From Bacteroidales bacterium (GTDB taxonomy: Bacteria; Bacteroidota; Bacteroidia; Bacteroidales; UBA932), in the NCBI GenBank assembly GCA_017625535.1, contig JAGAKR010000018.1, positions 62,001-126,000 on the forward strand: DNA of 64,000 bases. Reading direction: 5' to 3'. Within the stretch, counting starts at the first letter, position 1, and every line of letters starts with the position of its first letter. Under the pieces are notes generated by a model that saw only the letters and a program-made list of their open reading frames with translations, was not told where the DNA came from and ran no database searches. Positions 51,402-59,697 of the stretch are shown here, in pieces. The position numbers and the translations under genes are program-made.

Positions 51402-51870
51402 ATTCAATACGGAGTATTTGCCGCTGGCCCCGCTGCTTTACCGGATAGCATTCCATATTCTGGAAGATGAAGCAGAAGCGGAGGATGCTGTGCAGGAGAC
51501 TTTCCTCAGACTATGGGAGATGCGGGAGAGGCTGGACACAGTGGAATCTGCCAAGGCATACAGCATCAGAATCCTCAAGAACGAGTGCCTTGACCGCCTC
51601 CGCAGGGCAAAGAAATCCGTTAAGGAGCCTCAATGCACCACAAGGGAAACAGCAGTGCCTGCAGACGAGCTGATGGATGCAAAAAGGCGTCTGGAAAAAG
51701 TTTTGGGGGCAATAAAGTCTCTTCCCGACAGCCAGAGGCAGGTTCTCCTCCTCCGCACTGTGGACGGACTGTCATACGAAGAGATTTCCCGGAGGATGGG
51801 GATGTCCCAACTCTCACTGAGGGTGCTGCTGGCAAGGGCCAGGAAAAATTTGTCGGGAAGAAAATTTTAA
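51388..51870 (+). CDS. ECF-type RNA polymerase sigma factor
   Basis: A 160-residue extracytoplasmic-function sigma factor. Region 2 is LLYRIAFHILEDEAEAEDAVQE followed by TFLRLWE; region 4 is LPDSQRQVLLLRTVDGLSYEEI and a helix-turn-helix in SRRMGMSQLSLRVLLARARK. Met at 51388 is chosen (MGSNRFNTEY), which gives a 14-base overlap with DUF4252-A. TAATG coupling follows with a single-pass membrane protein, a likely regulator. The GTCGGGAA octamer occurs twice in this short gene (51722-51729 inverted, 51852-51859). Confidence 0.92.
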   Translation: MGSNRFNTEYLPLAPLLYRIAFHILEDEAEAEDAVQETFLRLWEMRERLDTVESAKAYSIRILKNECLDRLRRAKKSVKEPQCTTRETAVPADELMDAKRRLEKVLGAIKSLPDSQRQVLLLRTVDGLSYEEISRRMGMSQLSLRVLLARARKNLSGRKF

Positions 51871-52277
51871 TGGAATGTATTATGAAAAGGATTGATGATA
51901 TAGAGAAAATGGGGATGGAAGAGCTTGAGGCGGCGGCAATGGCCGGAAATGCCGGTGTGCCGCAGGGGCTGGAGGAGCGGATAAAGGAGAGGATCCTTGC
52001 CCGGGAGATGACAAGATTGCCAGTGGGGAGAAGGGTTATGCAACTGGGCGGTATTGCTGCTGCAGTGGCTCTGGCACTTCTCATTTTTAACCTGGGGAGG
52101 GTGGATGACCAGTTGCAGGATACTTTTGAAGATCCCCGTATGGCATATGCCCAGGTGGAAAAGGCATTTGCAGAAATTTCAAATAAAATGTCTATGGGCG
52201 TTGAAATGGTTTCCCAAGCAAAACCTCTGGCAGAGAAACCATTGGAGATTTTAAACAAAACAACACAGATTAAATGA
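51870..52277 (+). CDS. single-pass membrane protein, probable sigma partner
   Basis: A 135-residue protein whose start overlaps the sigma stop (TAATG). It has a cytoplasmic helix-rich N-terminus (RIDDIEKMGMEELE, GLEERIKERILAREM), one membrane helix (about 57-73, GGIAAAVALALLIFNLG) and an extracytoplasmic tail with FEDPRMAYAQVEKAFAEISN. Position and topology fit an anti-sigma factor, though it has no zinc-binding HxxxCxxC and no FecR domain, so this is inference. A shorter start (MKRID, 51882) is possible. Confidence 0.72.
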   Translation: MECIMKRIDDIEKMGMEELEAAAMAGNAGVPQGLEERIKERILAREMTRLPVGRRVMQLGGIAAAVALALLIFNLGRVDDQLQDTFEDPRMAYAQVEKAFAEISNKMSMGVEMVSQAKPLAEKPLEILNKTTQIK

Positions 52278-52284
52278 CAATATT

Positions 52285-52767
52285 ATGAAAAGATTGTTCC
52301 TTTTAGCGGCAATGCTGCTTGTTACCATAAGTTCTTTTGCCCAGGACGGGAAAAGCATATATCAGAAATACTCGGATTCGGAGGATATAAGTGCTGTTTA
52401 TGTATCACCTGCAATGTTCAAACTCATTGGCAAATTGCCTGATATTGAAATGAACAGCGGAGAAGTGAACTTTTACCCTATAATCAAATCCCTTACCGGT
52501 CTATACATAATAAACAGCAGCAACAAAAACATAAATGCCCAGTTGTATGCAGATGTGGAGAAATTCATAAAATCCGGCAGGTACGAACTCCTTATGGAGG
52601 CCAAAGATTCTGGTGAGACTGTGAAAATGTACACCGTTGGGAATGACACCGTCGTAAACAGTTTTGTAATGGTGGCCAGGGATGGGGACGAAACAACTTT
52701 CATCTGCATAGACGGCAACATGAACCGCACAGATATGGAGAAGCTGCTGGCTGAAAGTATAAATTAA
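52285..52767 (+). CDS. DUF4252-domain protein, copy B
   Basis: A 160-residue exported DUF4252 protein (signal peptide cleaved after SSFAQ). YQKYSDSEDISAVYVSPAMF and GLYIINSSNK, then MVARDGDETTFICIDGNM match the family. It ends the sigma operon with an 8-base gap. Paralogue of 50889-51401, but strongly diverged. Both are probably periplasmic or surface proteins controlled by, or controlling, the sigma factor. Confidence 0.85.
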   Translation: MKRLFLLAAMLLVTISSFAQDGKSIYQKYSDSEDISAVYVSPAMFKLIGKLPDIEMNSGEVNFYPIIKSLTGLYIINSSNKNINAQLYADVEKFIKSGRYELLMEAKDSGETVKMYTVGNDTVVNSFVMVARDGDETTFICIDGNMNRTDMEKLLAESIN

Positions 52768-52825
52768 ATAAAACGTCATTTTAGCAAAAACTTGTTAAAT
52801 TTGTATGCAAGGGAAAAATGACTGC

Positions 52826-53065
52826 ATGGGACAGAATATAAAAATATCAAAAGAACAGATTGTAATGGCATTTGTGGCAACTTGTATAGAAACTACAGCA
52901 AGATTCCTGAATGTCAGTTATAAAGATGTGTACCAACGAATGAAAAATGTTGGCATGATAGATAATTTTATAATTCCGAACTATGAACCGCTCCATAGCG
53001 AAAGCAGGGAAGTGTTGGCAGAGAGACTTGTAGAATGTTTGAATAAATGGGAGGAGCAGAAATGA
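52826..53065 (+). CDS. DUF3791-family small protein
   Basis: A 79-residue protein (MGQNIKISKEQIVMAFVATC, then IETTARFLNVSYKDVYQRM). It matches the DUF3791 family: a helical N-half with a cysteine, and an LHSESREVLAERLVECL tail. An ATG at 52805 lies just after the TAAATTTG box (52796-52803), so 52826 is preferred. The next gene, a shortened DUF3990 reading frame, overlaps by ATGA. DUF3791-DUF3990 pairs are widespread in gut anaerobes and look like toxin-antitoxin modules. Confidence 0.8.
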   Translation: MGQNIKISKEQIVMAFVATCIETTARFLNVSYKDVYQRMKNVGMIDNFIIPNYEPLHSESREVLAERLVECLNKWEEQK

Positions 53066-53169
53066 GTGCAATTATTGTTTTTCATGGAGGAACTCAGGTC
53101 ATTGATAAACCTGTATGTAAATTTGGAAGACAATCAGATGTGTATTTTGAACCAGGATATCATCAATAA
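53062..53169 (+). pseudogene. truncated DUF3990 (ADP-ribosyltransferase-like) remnant
   Basis: A 35-codon frame coupled by ATGA to the DUF3791 gene. It reads MSAIIVFHGGTQVIDKP and ends soon after VYFEPGYHQ. This matches only the first segment of DUF3990, whose members start with a YHG motif, continue with KP and reach a GxGFY block before about 100 more residues. The stop lies right after the FEPGYH position. No continuation is seen in the next 14 bases before the following gene. So the putative toxin is lost, while both flanking small genes are open. Confidence 0.7.
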
Positions 53170-53183
53170 ACACTTCACTTACC

Positions 53184-53432
53184 ATGGAACAGAAAATCTA
53201 TGACAGCCCTACTAAATCACCGGTCATTCAGGAAATAATAATGAGTAACCGTATAGGTGCAATATCCATAGAACTTGCCAAAAGATTGGATATCCAGCCA
53301 TCAGAAGCTCTCAAGCTGTTCTATGAGAGTGAAACATGTGAAAAGTTGCACGATAAATCTACCGGGTTGTATTTATACGGAGATTTGTACGTTGCAGATG
53401 AGTTTATGCTTGAAATGCAGAACAAGCAATAG
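53184..53432 (+). CDS. DUF3791-like small helical protein
   Basis: An 82-residue protein, predicted mostly helical: IGAISIELAKRLDIQPSEA, then LKLFYESETCEKLHDKSTG and LYLYGDLYVADEFMLEMQ. It resembles the second small protein that often follows DUF3990 genes, a DUF3791-like group. It begins 14 bases after the truncated DUF3990 frame. With the upstream gene it forms what remains of a three-gene cassette. A DNA-binding or antitoxin role is inference. Confidence 0.7.
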   Translation: MEQKIYDSPTKSPVIQEIIMSNRIGAISIELAKRLDIQPSEALKLFYESETCEKLHDKSTGLYLYGDLYVADEFMLEMQNKQ

Positions 53433-53458
53433 CCTTTGGATTTAGGACTATTCATTGC

Positions 53459-54397
53459 ATGCGACACCTTAAGAACTATATATCAGGCTTGATTCTGGCA
53501 ATCTGCATTTGTTCGTGTTTCCATACCAGCGATGCAGACAGAGTGTTGGATATGGCGGAAAACAATCTTGCCACTGCTCCGGACAGTGCCTTTGTAGCAC
53601 TGGATTCTTTGGACAGGAATCTGCTCAATACCAGGGAACTTCAGGCCAGGCACGCCTTGTTGTACTCGCAGGCGCTGGAAAAGGTGGGTATAGAAGTATA
53701 CAACGACAGCATCATTCATATAGCACTTGATTACTATTCTTCTATTGGAGACAGCGAGAATGCACAGAAAGCCCGGGAGTGCCTTGAGCAGATAACTGAA
53801 AATGCCAGCATGGTGGCCCCTTCAGATACCCTGAAGATACAGAATTCCCGCATAATTGAGGAGCGCTATATGGACAAGATGACACTCATTGAGAAAGAGA
53901 ACCGTATCCGTGAAATGATCATCCTTTCTCTGGTCCTTCTTTTTATATTGGCGCTGATTATCCGTTATGTAGTATTGAAACTCAAATCCCGCCCCAATGA
54001 ACAGGCAATGGCGGTTATCCGCCAACGGCTTTCAGTACTGGACAAAGTGCTTGCTTCCCGCATTTCCTCTGATGAGAAACTTTACCGCACATCTGAAGAA
54101 GAAATTGAAGTGCTGATGGCAGACAGGGAAGAATTCCTCTGTTCCACCAAGATTGTATTTGAGGAGAACCATCCAAAGTTTATTGCCATCCTTAAAGAGA
54201 AAGGACTCACAGAATGGGAAATAGGATATTGCTGCCTCTATACCCTTGGCCTGAAAGGCAAGGACATAGGTGAATATATCCAGAAAAAGCGCCACTACAT
54301 CATTAGCCACGAAATCCGCCATAAACTTGGTCTTACCGAGCATGACACCAACATTGGCATATATCTTAGGAACCTTCTTCTTGAGCAGGAACGATGA
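53459..54397 (+). CDS. membrane-spanning TPR/HTH regulator, lipoprotein-type
   Basis: A 312-residue protein of a Bacteroidetes regulator type. The signal ends CICSC (lipobox). A short TPR-like helical region runs over about 25-120 (NLATAPDSAFVALDSLDRN, then ALLYSQALEKVG). A membrane helix lies at about 158-174 (MIILSLVLLFILALIIRYV). A cytoplasmic C-terminus carries a LuxR-like helix-turn-helix (LTEWEIGYCCLYTLGLKGK and IGEYIQKKRHYIISHEI). It probably senses the envelope state and controls the adjacent outer-membrane receptor. Confidence 0.8.
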   Translation: MRHLKNYISGLILAICICSCFHTSDADRVLDMAENNLATAPDSAFVALDSLDRNLLNTRELQARHALLYSQALEKVGIEVYNDSIIHIALDYYSSIGDSENAQKARECLEQITENASMVAPSDTLKIQNSRIIEERYMDKMTLIEKENRIREMIILSLVLLFILALIIRYVVLKLKSRPNEQAMAVIRQRLSVLDKVLASRISSDEKLYRTSEEEIEVLMADREEFLCSTKIVFEENHPKFIAILKEKGLTEWEIGYCCLYTLGLKGKDIGEYIQKKRHYIISHEIRHKLGLTEHDTNIGIYLRNLLLEQER

Positions 54398-54398
54398 T

Positions 54399-54506
54399 GT
54401 AAAACTTTTCATTCTTTTACAACACCACTTTTATTATATACCTCTTAATATCAACCAGATACCAGAGAATAATTATATATAGCACCGTGTCTTGTAAAAC
54501 TTTTTC
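54399..54506 (+). promoter_or_regulatory. repeated GTAAAACTTTTNC, receptor promoter region
   Basis: GTAAAACTTTTC (54399-54410, continued by ATTCTTTTAC to give an inverted arrangement) and GTAAAACTTTTTC (54494-54506). They lie between the TPR/HTH regulator and the receptor; the second abuts the receptor -7 box TAGTTTTG (54511-54518). They are candidate binding sites of the adjacent regulator. Confidence 0.4.
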
Positions 54507-54542
54507 CCGATAGTTTTGCAACATAAAACTTACGGAAAAACA

Positions 54543-56729
54543 ATGTATACAAAGACATTCATCATTACAGCAACAGCATTGGTCATCTCCCTTTCAGCAA
54601 GGGCCCAGGAACCTGAAACAGCAAAACCGGATTCCCTTGGAACCATCCAGAACCTTAAAGAGGTGATTGTTGTATCCCAACAGGAACTAATCACCACTGA
54701 TGCAGACAAACTCACCTACAACGTACAGGCTGACCCACAGGCAGAAAGTGGCAACCTTATAGATATCCTCCGCAACGTACCTATGCTCAGCATCAACGGT
54801 GAAGAGAAAGTTCTGCTCAACGGTTCACCAGACTACAAGGTTCTTGTAAACGGCAGGCCTACCGGAATGCTTGCCAGGAATTTTGAGCAACTTGTAAAAA
54901 CGGTTCCGGCTTCTTCAATCAAAGAAATACAGGTCATAACCAATCCTCCTGTCAAATATGATGCGGAAGGGATTGGTGGAATTATCAATATTGTTATGGC
55001 CAGAAGGCTGAAATCTGGTTATAGCGGTTCACTGGGGACACAGGCAAGTACACTTGGGGCTGTAAGCGGAAACGGTTACATAAATGCCCAACTTGGAAAA
55101 TTTACAATCAGCGCCAATGCAAGCGTGGCCCATTTTCCTAACCCCGAAGGATACGCTATTACTGATATTGAAAACCACACAACCGACCTCTATCGCTACC
55201 AGCAGCTCAAATTTACCAATGACAGCCGGATATCATCCGAAGCCTTCTCCCTGGAAGCCAGTTATGAACCTGACTCACTTAATCTCATTACCCTCTCCGG
55301 CTGGACCAACTTCCAGAATGTGCTAAATGAATATGACATTACCGAAACATTTTGGGACAGCAATCATATCAAAACTATAGAGATGAAGGAACCGACAATG
55401 CGGACAAACCGTTATAACACCTTCTCTGGAGAAATGGCATACCAGAAGACTTTCAGAAACAATAAAGGCATACTTACATTCAGCTATGCAATTGACGGAA
55501 ATCCCAACAGTACAGACAATGATATAATTGTGGTCCCAGTCCTCAACTGTTCCAAATACCACAGGCATTCTTATAATACCGAACACACTCTCCAGCAGAT
55601 TGGGAAGATAGATTACTTTGCCACACTGAAGAAGAAACACCAGATTGAAGCAGGAGGCAAATACACACTGCGTTCGCATGTTGCAGATTCACAGGATGAA
55701 TTATGGGATTTCCCAACCGGTCAGTGGGTAACAGACAACTCAAATGTAAATGACCTCGACTACAACCAGCACATCTTTGCAGCCTATGCAAGTTACGGCT
55801 ATAAGTTTACCAAACTTACCTTGAAAGCGGGCACACGAATGGAATCTACACTTAACCGTGGGATTTCCAAAAGTGCATCCGGAAACCTGGAATTTGACAA
55901 CAGCAATTTCAATGTAGTGCCCTATCTGAACGCTGCATGGCAGATAAACCCAAGAAATGCAATCTCAGTTTCATATACCAGGCGTCTTGGCCGCCCGAGC
56001 GTAAACTATCTCAATCCATACATTTTTGAGGAATCGCCTTACAGCAGGATGCACGGCAACCCAGACCTGAGGACTGTAGTATCAGATGCCATCACCCTAA
56101 CTTACCGCACAGGCGGCGAAACTTGGGACCTCACTGCACGTACATACGGCACTCTATGCAACAACAAGATTGAATATCTCTCAAAGGTATATCCCGACGG
56201 CATAAAAGTTTCTACCTATGAGAATGCCGTAACCTACAATCATATAGACGAGATGTTGAGTTTCAGCTGGAGCCACGGCAGCTGCTTCTCTCTGCAGTCC
56301 TCCGCTATGGTGGGATACAACTGGTATCACGCACCATCATTGGAGCAGAAAAATGACGGCATCCAATGGTCATTTGACATCAGCAGCAACATTGTTTTAT
56401 GGAAAGGAGCCATGGCATTTGCCTCTGGAGGCATTTATGGTGGAGAAACTACACTGCAGCGCACATATCATGGTGCGGATTATATGTACTCGTTGGGTCT
56501 TCGCCAGGGATTCATCCAGAACCGTTTGATACTTACCATCACATCATTGATGCCATTCCAGAATCATTACAGTGGACCAACCCGGGATACGTATGCCGAA
56601 AACTACTGGCAGCACAATGAATCCTGGTACAATCCACGCCAGCTCCGCATGGGCTTGACCTGGAGATTCGGCAAAACAAACATCAACCTTAAACGCGCCC
56701 AGAAGACAGAGGTGAGTGACAGGCTATAG
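54543..56729 (+). CDS. TonB-dependent-receptor-like outer-membrane barrel
   Basis: A 728-residue outer-membrane protein (signal peptide to about SARAQ). A plug-like region runs over about 50-165 (LIDILRNVPMLSINGEEKV, VLVNGRP, IKEIQVITNPPVKYDAEGI), followed by an OMP_b-brl_3 barrel. It lacks the N-terminal CarboxypepD_reg domain found in the paralogue at 60997. The start MYTKTF is used because the -7 box covers the earlier in-frame ATG. The ligand is unknown; peptides or metal chelates are options. Confidence 0.87.
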   Translation: MYTKTFIITATALVISLSARAQEPETAKPDSLGTIQNLKEVIVVSQQELITTDADKLTYNVQADPQAESGNLIDILRNVPMLSINGEEKVLLNGSPDYKVLVNGRPTGMLARNFEQLVKTVPASSIKEIQVITNPPVKYDAEGIGGIINIVMARRLKSGYSGSLGTQASTLGAVSGNGYINAQLGKFTISANASVAHFPNPEGYAITDIENHTTDLYRYQQLKFTNDSRISSEAFSLEASYEPDSLNLITLSGWTNFQNVLNEYDITETFWDSNHIKTIEMKEPTMRTNRYNTFSGEMAYQKTFRNNKGILTFSYAIDGNPNSTDNDIIVVPVLNCSKYHRHSYNTEHTLQQIGKIDYFATLKKKHQIEAGGKYTLRSHVADSQDELWDFPTGQWVTDNSNVNDLDYNQHIFAAYASYGYKFTKLTLKAGTRMESTLNRGISKSASGNLEFDNSNFNVVPYLNAAWQINPRNAISVSYTRRLGRPSVNYLNPYIFEESPYSRMHGNPDLRTVVSDAITLTYRTGGETWDLTARTYGTLCNNKIEYLSKVYPDGIKVSTYENAVTYNHIDEMLSFSWSHGSCFSLQSSAMVGYNWYHAPSLEQKNDGIQWSFDISSNIVLWKGAMAFASGGIYGGETTLQRTYHGADYMYSLGLRQGFIQNRLILTITSLMPFQNHYSGPTRDTYAENYWQHNESWYNPRQLRMGLTWRFGKTNINLKRAQKTEVSDRL

Positions 56730-56859
56730 ACAGAGTCCCCACAAGAATTCCCAGCCATTCAGTTGTTACCGGTTCAATGCGGCACAGGGAAATTACAAGT
56801 GCCGCAGCTCCCATAACTGCCGCAGCAACAGAGAGTGCGGTGTTCCATATGTCTTTCAT
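56689..56859 (-). pseudogene. truncated small membrane protein
   Basis: Minus-strand frame starting MKDIWNTALSVAAAVMGAAA, then LVISLCRIEPVTTEWLGILVG, resembling small two-helix proteins of Bacteroides (…EPLxxxYLGVLVGxLSxLVT…). The similarity stops after VGTLSIAC, exactly where the frame enters the receptor's last codons (56729); the second helix is missing. The rest of the 56730-56953 gap shows nothing else. It is probably the remnant of a gene whose 3' end was replaced when the receptor region was inserted. Confidence 0.45.
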
Positions 56860-56953
56860 AATGATGTTGCTTTTCTCTGAAACGGCCCGGGGAGGCGGAT
56901 TGTTCAATGGCATATAATTTGATATCCGGTATACAAATCTTAACACTCACTGA

Positions 56954-58642
56954 ATGAAACATTTTCTATCACTTCTATTGGTACTCCTCTCCTTCCAGGC
57001 ATTCGGGAAGAAAGATATCAGAACCGACAATCTCTATTACACCTGCAAGGTTTGGGGATTCCTCAAATACCACCATCCTAACATATCTGCCCGAGATGTG
57101 GATTGGGACAAAGAATTGAAAGATATGCTCATAAAAATGGACAAGGTTGGGAGTGCAGCAAAAAGGAACAGGCTTCTCAAATCCTGGACAGACAACCTGG
57201 TAACTCTGGATACACTCTCCTCACAGCCCCTGCAGAATAAATATATAGAAATTCTTCCCGACAATGACTGGATTCAGGATTCAGAATCGTTGGGAAAAGA
57301 GTTGTCTCTGGCATTGATGGAACTGACAGACAAGGGGAACCACAAAAACAAATATTGTTCATTTAATGTGGCAGGTATTCCGGTATTCAATGAAGATCCA
57401 TCCTGGATGCCTGGGAACAAACAGGACTATATGCTGGCCCTGTTCAGGTATTGGAATGCCATTGAATATTTCTTCCCATATAAAAATATCATATCAAAAG
57501 ATTGGGATGAAATCCTTAGAGAAGAGATTCCAGTATTTGATAAGATCTGTGATGATGACTCATACCTGGAAAACATGATACGTCTGGCAACCAGAATTGA
57601 AGACGGGCATTCCGAAATCACCGGCTTTGGAAAATCGGGAATATCTGTAAACTCTTTTTATAATAAACATAAGATTTTTGGGATGAAAGGGATTCCGGTG
57701 GAATTGGGTATGGTTGAGGGGAAACCCACAGTTATAGGATTCTGCAACAAGGATGGATACGAACAGATAAAACTTGGAGACAGAATAATATCCTTCAACA
57801 ACTCACCAGTAGACAGCATAATCAATGCCCGGAAAAACATTATTGCAAAATCAAACAATTGCAATGACCGTATTTTTGGAATTGATCTGTATCTGCATAC
57901 AGATGATGATTCCGTTGCAGTTGAATATTTGCGGGATAGTATAGTTCAAGAAGAAATGCTGCCTGCAGTAGAGTTCAAATGGGATTCCCCTACCCATAAT
58001 GCCTCTTCCATTTATATGAGGAATGACACATCATTCTACATAAAACCTGTAAGTGAAGATATTTACTACATAGACCCAAGCAATATAAAAAATCCCGACA
58101 AAGTATATGATGATTATACAAGAATAAGGGATTCCAAGGCTTTGATTATTGATTTGAGAAGATATCCAAAGGATTTGGGCCTTGTATATTTGATTTGCGA
58201 AGGCAATCCCTATAAAGGGATAAAATTTCTTGCACCCCTGCAAGGAACTCCCGGTTCATTCCACTCAGAACCTACCCCGGTCCAGACAATGGATTTCACC
58301 AATCCGGAACATTACAAAGGGAAAATAATACTATTGGTGAACAATCTTACACAAAGCTCTGGAGAAACTGCTGTAATGCTCCTGCAGACATACAGGAATA
58401 CCACAGTAATAGGCACCCAGACAGCCGGCACCAACGGCAATGTCACTTATCTTCCGCTTCCGGGATATATCAGAGCAAGATTCTCATCCATAGGAGTAGC
58501 ATACCCAACCGGTGAACTTATGCAGAAACGGGGCGTTAAGATAAACCAAACCATAAAACCCACACTGGAAGGCATCAGACAAGGAAAAGATGAACTATTG
58601 GAGTATGCGGTGATGATGGCTAAGGAAATGCCTTATCTATAG
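56954..58642 (+). CDS. S41-family protease
   Basis: A 562-residue exported S41 peptidase (signal peptide to about QAFG). A helical N-terminal domain has TCKVWGFLKYHHPNISARD, typical of the interphotoreceptor-retinoid-binding/tricorn-core branch. A PDZ-like middle has GDRIISFNNSPVDSI. The catalytic domain has ALIIDLRRYPKD and the serine motif TQSSGETAVML. The final LPLPGYIRARFSSIGVAYP is also typical. It stands beside the receptor and may process peptides or envelope proteins. The GTCGGGAA octamer occurs inverted at 57255-57262. Confidence 0.87.
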   Translation: MKHFLSLLLVLLSFQAFGKKDIRTDNLYYTCKVWGFLKYHHPNISARDVDWDKELKDMLIKMDKVGSAAKRNRLLKSWTDNLVTLDTLSSQPLQNKYIEILPDNDWIQDSESLGKELSLALMELTDKGNHKNKYCSFNVAGIPVFNEDPSWMPGNKQDYMLALFRYWNAIEYFFPYKNIISKDWDEILREEIPVFDKICDDDSYLENMIRLATRIEDGHSEITGFGKSGISVNSFYNKHKIFGMKGIPVELGMVEGKPTVIGFCNKDGYEQIKLGDRIISFNNSPVDSIINARKNIIAKSNNCNDRIFGIDLYLHTDDDSVAVEYLRDSIVQEEMLPAVEFKWDSPTHNASSIYMRNDTSFYIKPVSEDIYYIDPSNIKNPDKVYDDYTRIRDSKALIIDLRRYPKDLGLVYLICEGNPYKGIKFLAPLQGTPGSFHSEPTPVQTMDFTNPEHYKGKIILLVNNLTQSSGETAVMLLQTYRNTTVIGTQTAGTNGNVTYLPLPGYIRARFSSIGVAYPTGELMQKRGVKINQTIKPTLEGIRQGKDELLEYAVMMAKEMPYL

Positions 58643-58676
58643 CATATTATATGTGCAGAAAATTCAATGGTATATA

Positions 58677-58705
58677 TTGGATATTACAAAAATATAGTAT
58701 CTTTG
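58677..58705 (+). promoter_or_regulatory. small-RNA promoter
   Basis: TTG (58677-58679), an 18-base gap, then TATCTTTG (58698-58705). This is a full Bacteroidetes consensus promoter facing a short non-coding stretch. Confidence 0.65.
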
Positions 58706-58709
58706 CGTC

Positions 58710-58790
58710 ATAATAAGCAGTTAGCCGCAAGGCTAAGTTAAAGTTAAAGTTGAATTAGGTATCAGCCCTCACTGATGCCTTTTTCTTTTA
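58710..58790 (+). ncRNA. candidate ~80-nt small RNA with intrinsic terminator
   Basis: Downstream of a consensus promoter. It contains a perfect GNRA-capped hairpin TTAGCC-GCAA-GGCTAA (58721-58736), a linker with three AAGTTA-like repeats, and a terminator GGTATCAG-CCCTCA-CTGATGCC (58758-58779) followed by TTTTTCTTTT. No ORF fits. The S41 gene ends 35 bases before the promoter, and the terminator T-run points away from the convergent TraB gene, so this is a separate unit on the plus strand. No known RNA family is recognised. Confidence 0.6.
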
Positions 58791-58819
58791 AGATACCCTC
58801 ATAGAAATAAAGCCTGTTC

Positions 58820-59689
58820 TTATTTCTTCACCGGTTTTACCTTGTATCCGGCATCCCGCAGCAGATTTATCATGCCGGCATCTCCGGGCAGGTGACCGGC
58901 ACCAACTACATACAGAGTACTCTGGGTTGTCAGGAGGTGTTTCATCTCTTCCAGCCAATTGAGGTTTCTGGTCTTTACCAGTGCGTCATATTCCAGTTGT
59001 GTCATCTGGTCCTGGAAGATTTTCCAGAGGGTATCAAGGTTCTGAGTCTTGTAGGCTACGGTCAGTTCTTGCAGCAGTTCCTTGCTGTTGCTCTGGCGGA
59101 CCATATCCAGCAGTGCATCTGCCTGGTCCTGCAGGGAACTTCCATACAGGAGTCCCAACTGGTATTCCATTGTCTCCAGACCTCCAACCTGCTTCCCTTT
59201 CTCTGCGGCAAGGGTCTGCATATATTTGTCAATTCCTGTAAGGGAAGCAATGTCGGGAATAAGCTCCATAAGCATCTTCTGCTGCACTGTTACCATTATG
59301 GTCATGGGTTTCATACTGGAGAGCATCTCCAGGTTTGCACCCAGGGTATTCTTGAGGTAAGCATCCAGTGTGTCCCTCTGGGCATCGCTGAAAAGTGATG
59401 CCATTGTGGTGTCTGCAGGCATCATCATCATTTTCTGCATATTCTGCATCTGCTGTGGGGTCATTGCATCCATTTTAAGCATATCAAACTCCCCAACCAC
59501 GTGCCCCACCTCCCCAAAGGCCTTCATCAGCCCAGGAATTGTATCGCAGAAAGTGTATGGTACCGCGTGGTGTGTCCCCAAAATATAGGAAGGTTTTTCA
59601 ATTCCTCTTCCCGATATTTTCCAGAGCAGCTGGGCATTTGCCGCCTGAACTCCCAGCAGCAAAGCAATAATTGCAAATATCCGTTTCAT
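58820..59689 (-). CDS. TraB/GumN-family protein
   Basis: A 289-residue exported protein (signal peptide to about ANAQ) of the TraB/GumN family, related to Tiki/PrgY putative metalloproteases. The paired motifs are present: YILGTHHAVPY (GxHH near residue 38) and YVVGAGHLPGDAGMINLLRD near the C-terminus. A methionine-rich segment (QQMQNMQKMMMMP) lies at about 80-92. It is the last of a three-gene run below an ECF sigma factor and its membrane partner, with a gap of 8 bases to the latter. Confidence 0.9.
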   Translation of the reverse strand: MKRIFAIIALLLGVQAANAQLLWKISGRGIEKPSYILGTHHAVPYTFCDTIPGLMKAFGEVGHVVGEFDMLKMDAMTPQQMQNMQKMMMMPADTTMASLFSDAQRDTLDAYLKNTLGANLEMLSSMKPMTIMVTVQQKMLMELIPDIASLTGIDKYMQTLAAEKGKQVGGLETMEYQLGLLYGSSLQDQADALLDMVRQSNSKELLQELTVAYKTQNLDTLWKIFQDQMTQLEYDALVKTRNLNWLEEMKHLLTTQSTLYVVGAGHLPGDAGMINLLRDAGYKVKPVKK

Positions 59690-59697
59690 ATTCCTAT

